From: Planctomycetaceae bacterium
GTDB taxonomy: Bacteria; Planctomycetota; Planctomycetia; Pirellulales; Pirellulaceae
Reading direction: 5' to 3'
DNA: 15,610 bases
Assembly (NCBI GenBank): GCA_024642765.1
Contig: JAHEAM010000004.1
Span: 12,656 to 28,265, forward strand
The first letter of the stretch is position 1, and the number at the start of each line of letters is the position of its first letter. The position numbers and the translations under genes were made by a program. This document shows positions 1 to 8,148 of the stretch, piece by piece. The notes under the pieces are model-generated. The model was given only the letters and a program-made list of their open reading frames with translations. It was not told the DNA's origin and made no database searches.

Positions 1-934
1 AGTCTTAAGATCGGTTCACGGTTTTTTGGACCAACAACGCCCCGCTGCGATGCTCGTCCAAGGCGACACGACTTCCGTTTTTGCGGCCTCACTCGCTGCT
101 ACCTTCGCGGACGTTCCGGTAGGCCATGTCGAAGCCGGTTTGCGCACTTACCAGATGCGCAACCCATGGCCTGAAGAAGTGAATCGCCGATTGACTTCGC
201 CCCTTTGTCGTTGGTCATTTGCACCGACAGAAACTAGCCGCCAAAATCTTTTGCAAGAACAAATACCCGCGGACTCGTGTTTCGTTACTGGAAATACTGT
301 TATTGACGCGCTCTTGATGACACGCGATCGCACACAGCTGGAACCAATGAATGCCTCGAAAAAGGCAATCAACCTGGGAGTCTCTTCCGAATTTGCTGTA
401 CGTCATTTTGGTCAAAACGCGAATCCCTTTTTGCTCATTACCGGGCACCGCCGAGAGTCGTTCGGCAGCGGATTTGAAAACATTTGCCGTGCGCTGTTGG
501 AACTTTCCGAAACACACCCAGGTCTCGGATTGCTCTACCCAGTTCACTTGAATCCCGCTGTCCAAGAGCCCGTCAATCGAATTCTTGGGGGCCATCCTAG
601 CATCGAGCTGATTCAACCTGCCGGGTATCAAGATTTTGTTTGGTTGATGGATCAGGCCAAATTCATCTTGAGTGATAGCGGTGGCGTGCAAGAAGAAGCA
701 CCCAGCCTAGGCAAACCCGTGTTGGTCATGCGCGACAGTACCGAGCGTCCAGAAGGTGTCGCCGCAGGAACGTGCGTGCTGGTCGGAACCGATACGAAAC
801 GCATCGTAGCGGAAGCCAACCGTTTGCTGTCGGACGAAAAGGAATTTGCCCGCCGCAGTCAATTGCAAAACCCCTACGGCGATGGCCAGGCTTGTAAACG
901 CATTCGCGACATCTTAGAACAAGACCTTTCCTAA
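1..934 (+). CDS. wecB: UDP-N-acetylglucosamine 2-epimerase (non-hydrolysing), 5'-truncated by the window edge
   Basis: This cytosolic enzyme interconverts UDP-GlcNAc and UDP-ManNAc, the first step towards ManNAc/ManNAcA-containing surface polysaccharides. The frame is open to base 2, so the TTG at 26 is internal and the gene begins upstream. About 70-75 N-terminal residues are missing compared with E. coli WecB. Family motifs appear in order: GDTTSVFAA, VGHVEAGLRT, PWPEEVNRRL, TGNTVIDALL, TGHRRESFG (active-site His/Arg/Glu region), YPVHLNP, SDSGGVQEEAPSLGKPVLVM, ERPEG and NPYGDGQAC. The C-terminal half is close to E. coli WecB as I recall it. The stop codon lies 30 bases before the galU-like gene on the same strand, so the two are probably co-transcribed. 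The family call is firm. Whether the product feeds a capsule, an O-antigen or another glycan cannot be told. Confidence 0.95.
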   Translation, partial: VLRSVHGFLDQQRPAAMLVQGDTTSVFAASLAATFADVPVGHVEAGLRTYQMRNPWPEEVNRRLTSPLCRWSFAPTETSRQNLLQEQIPADSCFVTGNTVIDALLMTRDRTQLEPMNASKKAINLGVSSEFAVRHFGQNANPFLLITGHRRESFGSGFENICRALLELSETHPGLGLLYPVHLNPAVQEPVNRILGGHPSIELIQPAGYQDFVWLMDQAKFILSDSGGVQEEAPSLGKPVLVMRDSTERPEGVAAGTCVLVGTDTKRIVAEANRLLSDEKEFARRSQLQNPYGDGQACKRIRDILEQDLS

Positions 935-964
935 CATTTGACTTAAGTATCGGCCCAAGCCCCG

Positions 965-1849
965 ATGATCAAACAAGCCATCATCCCAGTTGCCGGATTC
1001 GGCACGCGACTGTTACCCATCAGCCGCGCCCTTCCAAAAGAACTATTGCCCATCGGCCCCAAGCCGACGTTGCAATGGATCGCTGAGGAAATCGCCAGCG
1101 TGGGAATCGATAGCATTTGCCTCGTCACTAGTGCTGCGAAAGCAAACATCGATCAACTCTTTCGCACCGATGCCCTGCTCGAACAAACACTTCGCACACA
1201 AAACAAAACCGAGCTGCTCAATTCGCTGTGGACCCATGGGCCATTCGCTAAAACAAAAATCCTAACCGCGACCCAGGACCAACAACTAGGCCTTGGGCAT
1301 GCAATCCTATGTGGGCAGGACCTCATGCAACGCGAGCCGTTCGTCGTTGCCTTGGGCGATTGCTTGATGGGCCCCGTGGGGCAGTCGCAAATGACGAAAC
1401 GCCTGACTGACGTTTTTCTTTCGCACAAGGCCGATGCCGTTATCGCTTTCGAACGGGTTCCACCTGAAGCCGTCAGCCGCTATGGAATTGCGGATCCCTT
1501 CGAACAGGGCTCCGTTTTTCAGTTGCGCGATCTGATTGAGAAACCCAAACCCGAAAACGCACCGAGCAATTTGGCCATCGCAGCGCGTTATGTGCTCTCG
1601 TATGACATTTTCGCTGAATTACAATCGATCGAACCAGGGCAGGGGGGTGAAATTCAACTGACTGACGCGTTAAGGAAAATGATTCTTGCGGGAGCCAAAG
1701 TCTTCGGTGTTCAAATGAACTCAGGCGAAACGCGAATTGACGTCGGCAACTACACTGGATTTGCGCAAGCTTTCATAGAATATGCACTCGCGAATGACAA
1801 AAACCTGCGAGCAATGGCTCAAGTCATATTGAACGAGCAGAAACAATGA
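965..1849 (+). CDS. galU: GalU-type UTP--sugar-1-phosphate uridylyltransferase
   Basis: This nucleotidyltransferase of 294 residues has the usual GalU length and should join a sugar 1-phosphate to UTP, giving a UDP-sugar and pyrophosphate. The N-terminal nucleotide-binding loop is GFGTRLLP (11-18), followed by PKELLPIG (24-31). QLGLGHAI (107-114), the metal-binding region ALGDCLMG (129-136), EKPKPENAPSNLAI (192-205) and GGEIQLTDAL (227-236) follow in GalU order. Many GalU-like proteins have LGDD where this one has LGDC, so one acidic residue is missing. No clear Shine-Dalgarno precedes the ATG, but it is the only start that keeps the whole domain. The stop codon overlaps the start of the next gene (ATGA), so translation is probably coupled to the glucuronokinase-like protein. 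Glucose 1-phosphate is the default substrate. The context makes glucuronic acid 1-phosphate a real alternative. Confidence 0.9.
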   Translation: MIKQAIIPVAGFGTRLLPISRALPKELLPIGPKPTLQWIAEEIASVGIDSICLVTSAAKANIDQLFRTDALLEQTLRTQNKTELLNSLWTHGPFAKTKILTATQDQQLGLGHAILCGQDLMQREPFVVALGDCLMGPVGQSQMTKRLTDVFLSHKADAVIAFERVPPEAVSRYGIADPFEQGSVFQLRDLIEKPKPENAPSNLAIAARYVLSYDIFAELQSIEPGQGGEIQLTDALRKMILAGAKVFGVQMNSGETRIDVGNYTGFAQAFIEYALANDKNLRAMAQVILNEQKQ

Positions 1850-2877
1850 AACGTGTATCAGCACGCGCCTATGCTCGAGCCGGATTACTCGGCAATCCAT
1901 CCGACGGCTACAACGGCAAAACAATCAGTATGATTGTCGGCGACTATTTCGCGGAAGTCACGTTTGCAGAGGCAAGCGTGATATCGATCGAACCGGCCGA
2001 AGGCGAGGACACTACATTTCTTTCGCTGAGTGCCTTACGTGACCGGATTGGATCTCAAGGCTACTACGGCTCGGAACGGCTGGTCAAAGCGGCCCTTCGT
2101 CGTTTCACAGATTTCGTTGCCAACTATCCTGATGACGCCTTGAAAAAACTAAATCACACTCCGAATTTTAGCGTTTCGATTCGCAGTTCGATTCCCCGGC
2201 AAGTGGGCCTGGCGGGCTCTAGTGCAATCGTGATGGCGACTCTTCGGGCCGCGATGCAATGGTTTGACATACGCATTGAACCATCAATCCTAGCAGCGTT
2301 GACGCTGTCCGCAGAACGCGATGAACTGGGCATCCCCGCCGGACTGCAAGATCGCGTGATTCAAGCCTTCGAAGGGATTGTCTTTATGGACTTCTCAAAA
2401 GAAAAAATGAAATCGCTCGACGGGCTTGAGTTGGGAGACTATCGCCTTTTGGAAAATATGGATACTTCTCGTTTTTACATTTCGTATAGCACACACGGCG
2501 GCGAACCCACGGAAGTCACTCACTCGAGACTGCGCGAACGATTTCAAGCCGGCGAGCAATCCGTCGTCGATGCCATGCAACAGTTCGCCGCGCTCGCAGA
2601 AGAAGGCCGCAACGCACTTGTGAACGCAAATTGGAATCGCCTCCACGACCTGATCAACGCCAATTTCGATCTGCGGCGTTCGATCTGCCATTTGCATCCG
2701 CATCACATCGAGATGATCGAAACAGCGCGCGGCGCCGGAGCCTCAGCAAAATTCTGCGGCAGTGGGGGAGCAATCATCGGCACCGTTGACGATGAACAGG
2801 CGTTCCAGGAACTCCAACAATCGCTGGCCCAAATTGGCTGCTACACATTCCAGCCACAAGTGGGACATTTTCAATAG
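1846..2877 (+). CDS. GHMP-family sugar kinase, glucuronokinase-like
   Basis: This 343-residue GHMP kinase should phosphorylate C1 of a sugar using ATP. The family phosphate-binding loop is PRQVGLAGSSAIV (117-129), and the C-terminal glycine-rich motif is GASAKFCGSGGAIIG (298-312). The protein matches plant glucuronokinase (EC 2.7.1.43) more specifically than other GHMP kinases. The N-terminal ARAGLLGNPSDGYNGKTIS (10-28), ELGIPAGLQDRV (160-171), VFMDFSKEKM (179-188) and LAEEGRNAL (250-258) followed by NANFDLRR (271-278) all have near-identical counterparts in the Arabidopsis enzyme as I remember it. The start codon lies inside the galU stop region (4-base overlap). Expected product: D-glucuronate 1-phosphate, which the neighbouring uridylyltransferase could convert to UDP-glucuronate. 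A galacturonokinase or another uronate/sugar kinase remains possible; the GHMP family itself is certain. Confidence 0.85.
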   Translation: MKRVSARAYARAGLLGNPSDGYNGKTISMIVGDYFAEVTFAEASVISIEPAEGEDTTFLSLSALRDRIGSQGYYGSERLVKAALRRFTDFVANYPDDALKKLNHTPNFSVSIRSSIPRQVGLAGSSAIVMATLRAAMQWFDIRIEPSILAALTLSAERDELGIPAGLQDRVIQAFEGIVFMDFSKEKMKSLDGLELGDYRLLENMDTSRFYISYSTHGGEPTEVTHSRLRERFQAGEQSVVDAMQQFAALAEEGRNALVNANWNRLHDLINANFDLRRSICHLHPHHIEMIETARGAGASAKFCGSGGAIIGTVDDEQAFQELQQSLAQIGCYTFQPQVGHFQ

Positions 2878-3009
2878 CTCAATCCAACAAACTTTGTACT
2901 CAAAATTTGCCGTCTTGCCTTGAGGCAATTCACTTCGCGAGTCCAGATATTGATCGGTTCAATTTATGAGTTGACCGCTATTGTCTATACCCAAACAACG
3001 ATTGCAAAA

Positions 3010-3038
3010 TGGGGTTTTTCGTGACCGTTGAAACCCCA
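3010..3038. terminator. Possible terminator hairpin, 8-bp stem
   Basis: TGGGGTTT (3010-3017) pairs perfectly with AAACCCCA (3031-3038) around a 13-base loop. No U-tract follows on the + strand. On the - strand the stem is followed by ATTTTGC, a weak one. It lies about 130 bases past the glucuronokinase-like stop codon. It could be a 3'-end processing or termination structure. Confidence 0.3.
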
Positions 3039-3124
3039 AATAACTAACAGACTTTCCAAAATGTCAGCAATAACTTGCAAAAACTTTCTGTGCCAGGATT
3101 GGCCAAATTCAATGCGGACGACAC

Positions 3125-3154
3125 AATCGGAGGTCGGACCGATTCCAATTTTTT
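3125..3154 (+). terminator. Candidate intrinsic terminator of the wecB-galU-kinase operon
   Basis: AATCGG (3125-3130) pairs with CCGATT (3139-3144) around an 8-base loop. Four bases later a run of six T follows (3149-3154). This is the only hairpin plus T-tract on the + strand in the region, about 250 bases past the last stop codon. The stem is short, so confidence is moderate. Confidence 0.4.
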
Positions 3155-3299
3155 AAGCTAGGCCAAGTTGCCAGCATCCATTCGCGACAAAAAATACAAT
3201 TCCGGTTTTGGAACCAGTAAGGTTGCAGTTACCGGTCTGAATGTGATTGAAAAAAGAATCCGCCACCAAGAGAAAATCTGTTTCAACAAGACAATCCTC

Positions 3300-3320
3300 G
3301 GGTGCGTCGTTGACGCACCC
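3300..3320 (-). terminator. Perfect 9-bp GC-rich hairpin downstream of the dioxygenase gene
   Basis: GGGTGCGTC (3300-3308) and GACGCACCC (3312-3320) form a perfect 9-bp stem with a 3-base loop, about 30 bases after the PhyH-family stop codon on the - strand. The sequence after the stem is only mildly T-rich on either strand, so it may terminate imperfectly, protect the 3' end, or act from both sides. Confidence 0.45.
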
Positions 3321-3350
3321 ATCTGTCATTTACTTACGTTGCGACGTTTA

Positions 3351-4244
3351 CTACTTCTTTCGGCTAGGGTTGTCCGGGTCAAACAAAAAGGGAAAAAACG
3401 GTCCGCCCATTGGTGTGTCTTTTGCAATGGCAGGAACTCCCTGAAGTAGCGGTTCGTCCGCTCCCGAAAGCGTTCCGTCTCGAAAGACGTTGAGCACGAT
3501 CGCGCGACGCGGGCGAGGTGAGCGATTCGCCTCGGAGCCATGCACGGTCAACGAATGATGAAATACGCCATGTCCCGCCGGCATTTCGGCTGCTACAGGA
3601 TTCTGCAAGGCGATCCATTGCTTGTCCGACAACACGTTCTTGATTGCCACCATGTCTCCCGCCAATCCCGTTATAGGTAGCAGGTTCCAACGGTGACTTT
3701 CGGGAACGTACAACACGCAGCCGTTTTCACGCGTGCTGTCGTCCAGCCCAATCCAACATGTCAAGTGCTGAATCGGATGGGTGCGAGTCCAATACGAATA
3801 ATCTTGATGCCAGGCCACCACACCACCATGTCCGGCCGGTTTGCAAAAGAGCTGATCATGCCAAAAGCGAATTGCCCCGCCCAGCAACTGTGATGCGGCC
3901 ATCAAGAACCGCGGACTCCACAGGATGTCGTGCAGTCCAGGCCTGAGTCGCCAAGCCCCCAAGGCATGAAACAATACGCTATCAGGGTTGCCCGATTCAT
4001 TCGAATGGTACTCGTACCAAAGATCCTCGCCATCGTGCCCCGGTTGAGCAAGCTCCGACAGCTCATCACGCAAAACCGCGCATTGGCGTTCATCCAAAAG
4101 CGGAACATCGGCCAAAAATCCATCGCGATGAAATCGCGCCACTTGTTTGTCGCTCAGGCGCAGTGAATCCCATTCTTCTCGCGACGCGGGCCATTGGAAT
4201 AGGTCGCCCACATACGCATGGTCGAGCGAAAGGTCTCTTGTCAT
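3351..4244 (-). CDS. Phytanoyl-CoA dioxygenase (PhyH) family Fe(II)/2-oxoglutarate oxygenase
   Basis: This cytosolic non-haem iron enzyme is expected to hydroxylate a small molecule using O2 and 2-oxoglutarate. The metal triad is visible: H146 and D148 in WHQDYS, and H235 in LTVHGSEANRS. An arginine for 2-oxoglutarate follows at RPRRAIVLN (R246 or R247). RENGCVLYVPESHRW (172-186) and MPAGHGVFHH (221-230) are typical of PhyH proteins. The protein is 297 residues from the ATG at 4244. That start is preceded by GAGAAAGA and lies 16 bases after the stop of the oxoprolinase gene. A GTG at 4280 would add 12 residues and overlap the upstream gene by 20 bases, and has less support. It is the last gene of a three-gene operon. 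The family also includes ectoine and amino-acid hydroxylases, so the substrate is open. The operon suggests an amino-acid-like or lactam compound. Confidence 0.88.
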   Translation of the reverse strand: MTRDLSLDHAYVGDLFQWPASREEWDSLRLSDKQVARFHRDGFLADVPLLDERQCAVLRDELSELAQPGHDGEDLWYEYHSNESGNPDSVLFHALGAWRLRPGLHDILWSPRFLMAASQLLGGAIRFWHDQLFCKPAGHGGVVAWHQDYSYWTRTHPIQHLTCWIGLDDSTRENGCVLYVPESHRWNLLPITGLAGDMVAIKNVLSDKQWIALQNPVAAEMPAGHGVFHHSLTVHGSEANRSPRPRRAIVLNVFRDGTLSGADEPLLQGVPAIAKDTPMGGPFFPFLFDPDNPSRKK

Positions 4245-4260
4245 TGTTCTTTCTCGAAAA

Positions 4261-7200
4261 TCAAATCTCTCCCCAAGCACCGCCGCCGGGAGTTATGATA
4301 GTTAGTCGGTCGCCAGGTTGCACATCCAGCTGATGGCGACTGGGTAAAATTTGCTCTTTTGTTTCGCCGTCCGGCAAATAGAAATTGTGCCCACTGCACC
4401 CGGGCCCACCGCCCGCCATACCATAGGGTTGCGAATTGCGTCGACTCGTTAGCAGAGAAACGGTCAGTGGTCGCAAGAACTCAATCGTTCGCCGCATTCC
4501 ACAGCCACCAACATTTTTTCCAATGCCACCAGTCCCAACAGCAATCGCCGTTTCAATCAAGCGAACGGGATAGCGAAACTCCAAAACTTCTGGGTCAGTC
4601 AATCGCGTGTTGGTCATATGCGTGTGAACGGCGTCGGCCCCAGGCCATTCAGCCGTCGCACCTGAGCCGCCACCGATTGTTTCATAGTAACCAAAACTCG
4701 TATCGCCCATCAACCAATTGTTCATCGTCCCCTGGCTCGCAGCGGCGAGCCCGAGCGCCCCCAACAATACGTCGACGACACGCTGACTCGTTTCGACATT
4801 TCCTCCAACAATTGCGGGACTATGCTGCGCATCGACGCCCGGACGCGGATTCAACAAACATTCAGGCAACGTCAACGCGACAGGTCGCATGATTCCCTGA
4901 TTGAGTGGCAGGTCCGTTTTCAAGAGACATCGTAGGACATACATGATAGCCGCCAAACAAATGGCTCGGTTTGCGTTCAAGTTATCTCGCGAACTTGGGT
5001 CCGTGCCCGTGAAGTCGATTCGAATTCGATCATCACGTTTGTCGATCACGACTTTTATTCGTCTCCCGTTGTCGAGTGAGTCGGAGAATGAGTATTCGCC
5101 GTCAGCGATCAATCGCAACGCTGCTCGAATCTGTTGCTCCGCTGCGTTCAAGACAAACGTCATGTAGGCATTCACAACCGGTAAAGAATATTGGCGAACC
5201 AATTCGAGGAGTGCCGTGGCACCGGCGCGATTGGCTGCCACTTGCGCCATCACATCCGCAAGGTTGTCACGTACGTTTCGCGACGGATAGGGGCCAGAGG
5301 TCAACAAGTGTTCGAGGCGATCGAAATGCTCTTGGCCTTGATCAATCAACTTGAGATTTTGAATCAGCACGCCTTCGTCGGCCAGACAGGTCGCATTGGG
5401 TGGCATCGATCCGGGGGTCGAACCTCCAATCTCAGCGTGGTGGCCACGGCTGGCAACCCAAAAAGCGACCTGGTCCTCGACAATAACAGGCGACACAACC
5501 GTCACGTCGGGCAAGTGCGAACCGCCCGCATACGGATCGTTCGTCACGAATACGTCGCCATTCTTCACCGATGGATTCAAGCGGATGATTTCTTGGACCG
5601 TTTCGCTCATGGCACCTAGATGCACGGGAATATGTGGCGCGTTCACAATCAGTTCGCCCTGCGAGTTGAATAGCGCACACGAAAAATCCAGACGATCTTT
5701 CACATTGACACTAACACTCGTTCGTTGCAGTGTGATTCCCATTTGCCGCGCGATGGCAGAAAAACTGCTGTTGAAGATTTCCAGCAAGATCGGGTCGGCG
5801 ACATCCGTTGAAATCTTTTTTCGATTGCCTTGGGTGGGTGCAGTCTCTCCCATATCTTTTCTCAGAATCAACTGTTTTGAATCGATGAGTTCTGCTGACC
5901 AACCGGCATCGACCACGACCGTTGTCAGTCGATCGGCAACCAACGCCGGCCCCCGCAACGAGTCGCCCGCCGTTAACTGTTGCCAATCGAACCTCGCCGC
6001 TTTGATCCAGCGACCGTTACTGACGCATTCTTGGAAATGCTCGGCTACCACATCTCTTGCTTCAGTCGAGTGCGTCGGACATATTTCACGCACTCCGGCT
6101 ATCGTTGCGGTCACACGCGCAGCGACAACTTCGATCTCGCGATTTTGAACGTAGCCGAACTGCCGTTTGTGTTCGGCTAAGAATTTTTGGCGGAAGATGT
6201 CGGTTGCCGAATCGGCCAAGCGACAATCGAGTTCAATGTTCAAAAACGGTTCGGTACCTACGAATCGCAGATCCAAGGCCCAGCACAGCTCGAAATCGTC
6301 GCGATTTGCCGAGTGGCTTACCAACTCGCCGGTCGCACCTTGCTCGAGCTCGGAAAACAATGCTTCCAATTCTTGCGGGGCAATTTCGGCGAGCGGTCGC
6401 AGTACGGACTTCACCGACGACGCCTTGCGATCCGCCAATCGAATCCCGTCGGCACTCAACACGCTCGCATTCGGGTGTACTAACACTTGCCGAATACCCA
6501 ACAGATCCGCGACTTGGGTCGCGTGCTGCGGACCCGCGCCGCCAAACGCAACTAGAACATAGTCTGTCGGATCGTAGCCCCGCGACACCGAAACAGTTCG
6601 AATCGCGAGACTCATGTTATGATTGGCAATCTCAAGAAAACCAAGCGCAAGTTCCAAACGAGAGATCTTGGGCCCGTTTGCCAATCCGATCTCTTGCAAG
6701 ATCGCATCGAGTCGCCGTTCAATAGCCACCCGATCCAACGCAAATGGAAAATGTTCTTCGCTAATGCGACCAAGAAAAACGTTGATGTCCGTTACGGCTA
6801 ATGGACCGCCACGTCCGTAACAGGCAGGGCCCGGAATCGACGACGCACTCTCAGGGCCAACTGTCAGTCGCGTTCCATTGAAAGCACAAATCGAACCGCC
6901 ACCCGCGGCTACCGTTTCAATCGAAAGCATCGGTACCACAATTCGGACATTAGCCTTGAGCGATTCGAAGTCTTGTTCGAATCGACCGTCAAAGCGAGCG
7001 ACATCCGTGCTCGTCCCCCCCATGTCAAAGCCAATCGCACGGGCGAAGCCTGCTTGCTCGGCAGCCCGTGCGAATCCAACGACACCGCCTGCCGGTCCGG
7101 ACAATACGCTGTCACGACCTGAAAAACGCTCTCGCTGCACAAGTGAACCATTGCTAGTCATGAATTGCAAACGACTTTCACTTGAAAGACAGGCACGAAT

Positions 7201-8136
7201 CTTGTCGGCATAAACTCGAATGACTGGGTTCAAGTAAGCGTTCAACACAGTCGTTTCGGCGCGAGGCAAAATCTTGATCAACGGACAAAGTTCACTCGAC
7301 AAACTTACTTCTGGAAAACCTATTTCCATTGCAAGCTGACCAAGAGCGCGCTCATGAACGGGATTGCGATAAGAATGCAGCAAACAGATGGCCAACGACT
7401 CAATGCCACTTCTGCGGATAGCTTCAAGCGACAGTCTCGCTTTTTCGATCTGCAGCGGCACCAACACATTACCTGCCGCATCCAGTCGCTCGTCAATTTC
7501 GACTACGGATTCAGCCAATGCCGGTCGTATACGGATATTCAAATCAAAAAGATTGGGGCGACTTTGATCACCAATAGAAAGCAAATCGGCGAATCCCTGT
7601 GTCGTCAACAACACCGTTCGCGCGCCAGTGCGAGTCAACAGTGCATTCGTGCCGCGTGTCGTCCCAAGATACATGGCGATGGGGGGCAATGTCTCCGTTA
7701 GTGGTAAACGCAGCACTCGGCGAACGGCGAACACGGGAGCAGGTTCAGGCGATTGCAACTCGTAGTTAGTTGCACGCCCAAGGCCCTCAAGATCCCGAGC
7801 AAGCGATTCAAAGACAATGCAGCCGTCACGGAAATCAACGACTCTACCTTCCAGCACACATTGTCCATCGGCGTCTTGCCAACTCAGTTGGTACCCAACC
7901 CAAAACTGATCTGTGTCAACCGAAAGTCCTGGATCCAAAAACTCGTTGAGATTCGCAGTTCTCAGCGACGGCGACCAAGTTCGTTTTTCAATCGCCGCAC
8001 TGAGTACTTTCGTTTTTTGCAACAAACCATTCGGCGGCTGATAAAGGCAATCTGTAAACGTGCCGCCGACGTCGATCCAAAACTGCCAGCCATCGCCAAA
8101 GTTTGGGCGTTGCGTATTTGGAGTCAGTTTGGCCAT
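4261..8136 (-). CDS. 5-oxoprolinase / hydantoinase A-B fusion protein
   Basis: This 1291-residue protein joins the HyuA-like ATPase half and the HyuB half in one chain, as in eukaryotic 5-oxoprolinase (about 1290 residues). That enzyme hydrolyses 5-oxo-L-proline to glutamate at the cost of ATP. Seen in order: VGGTFTD (23-29), LGTTRGTNALL (157-167), SGPAGGVVG (346-354) and DMGGTSTDV (371-379) for nucleotide binding; AAGGGS (410-415) and FGGAGPQHA (531-539); then from about residue 781 the HyuB part with DRLDFSCALF (814-823), NAPHIPVHLG (832-841), GGSHLPD (871-877) and SRGHHAEIGG (896-905). VGGTFTD and LGTT are about 130 residues apart, roughly 70 more than I expect, so there is an inserted segment near 62-150. 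The ATG is 12 bases after the stop of the propeller gene. Other hydantoins or N-methylhydantoin are alternative substrates. Confidence 0.9.
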   Translation of the reverse strand: MAKLTPNTQRPNFGDGWQFWIDVGGTFTDCLYQPPNGLLQKTKVLSAAIEKRTWSPSLRTANLNEFLDPGLSVDTDQFWVGYQLSWQDADGQCVLEGRVVDFRDGCIVFESLARDLEGLGRATNYELQSPEPAPVFAVRRVLRLPLTETLPPIAMYLGTTRGTNALLTRTGARTVLLTTQGFADLLSIGDQSRPNLFDLNIRIRPALAESVVEIDERLDAAGNVLVPLQIEKARLSLEAIRRSGIESLAICLLHSYRNPVHERALGQLAMEIGFPEVSLSSELCPLIKILPRAETTVLNAYLNPVIRVYADKIRACLSSESRLQFMTSNGSLVQRERFSGRDSVLSGPAGGVVGFARAAEQAGFARAIGFDMGGTSTDVARFDGRFEQDFESLKANVRIVVPMLSIETVAAGGGSICAFNGTRLTVGPESASSIPGPACYGRGGPLAVTDINVFLGRISEEHFPFALDRVAIERRLDAILQEIGLANGPKISRLELALGFLEIANHNMSLAIRTVSVSRGYDPTDYVLVAFGGAGPQHATQVADLLGIRQVLVHPNASVLSADGIRLADRKASSVKSVLRPLAEIAPQELEALFSELEQGATGELVSHSANRDDFELCWALDLRFVGTEPFLNIELDCRLADSATDIFRQKFLAEHKRQFGYVQNREIEVVAARVTATIAGVREICPTHSTEARDVVAEHFQECVSNGRWIKAARFDWQQLTAGDSLRGPALVADRLTTVVVDAGWSAELIDSKQLILRKDMGETAPTQGNRKKISTDVADPILLEIFNSSFSAIARQMGITLQRTSVSVNVKDRLDFSCALFNSQGELIVNAPHIPVHLGAMSETVQEIIRLNPSVKNGDVFVTNDPYAGGSHLPDVTVVSPVIVEDQVAFWVASRGHHAEIGGSTPGSMPPNATCLADEGVLIQNLKLIDQGQEHFDRLEHLLTSGPYPSRNVRDNLADVMAQVAANRAGATALLELVRQYSLPVVNAYMTFVLNAAEQQIRAALRLIADGEYSFSDSLDNGRRIKVVIDKRDDRIRIDFTGTDPSSRDNLNANRAICLAAIMYVLRCLLKTDLPLNQGIMRPVALTLPECLLNPRPGVDAQHSPAIVGGNVETSQRVVDVLLGALGLAAASQGTMNNWLMGDTSFGYYETIGGGSGATAEWPGADAVHTHMTNTRLTDPEVLEFRYPVRLIETAIAVGTGGIGKNVGGCGMRRTIEFLRPLTVSLLTSRRNSQPYGMAGGGPGCSGHNFYLPDGETKEQILPSRHQLDVQPGDRLTIITPGGGAWGEI

Positions 8137-8148
8137 ATCGCGTCCGAA

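Larger units (their letters stand above)
2878..3350. other. Gene-free intergenic stretch between two convergent operons
   Basis: This 473-base region separates the + strand sugar operon from the - strand dioxygenase operon. I see no convincing gene. The longest reading frames are short, lack ribosome binding sites and resemble nothing known. The stretch is AT-richer than its flanks and holds a weak TTGCC/GGCAA hairpin at 2915-2928 and three better hairpins, listed separately, consistent with transcription ending from both sides. The region is long for a simple convergent junction, so an unannotated small RNA cannot be excluded. Confidence 0.6.

Noticed and set aside
965..1849. RmlA-type glucose-1-phosphate thymidylyltransferase
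   Set aside because: The EKPKPENAPSNLAI and GGEIQLTDAL motifs and the KELLPIG context fit GalU rather than RmlA.
3061..3156. 31-codon frame starting at an ATG in the gene-free spacer
   Set aside because: It has no ribosome binding site and its end coincides with the candidate terminator. The peptide resembles nothing known.
4245..4280. GTG start 12 codons upstream for the PhyH-family gene
   Set aside because: It would overlap the oxoprolinase gene, while the ATG at 4244 has a GAGAAAGA ribosome binding site and normal spacing.
5396..6148. 250-codon open frame on the + strand
   Set aside because: It is antisense to the oxoprolinase gene, has no ribosome binding site and no recognisable domain.
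4261..8136. Acetone carboxylase instead of oxoprolinase
   Set aside because: Acetone carboxylase has separate alpha, beta and gamma subunits. Here the A and B halves are fused as in 5-oxoprolinase, and no gamma subunit gene is present.
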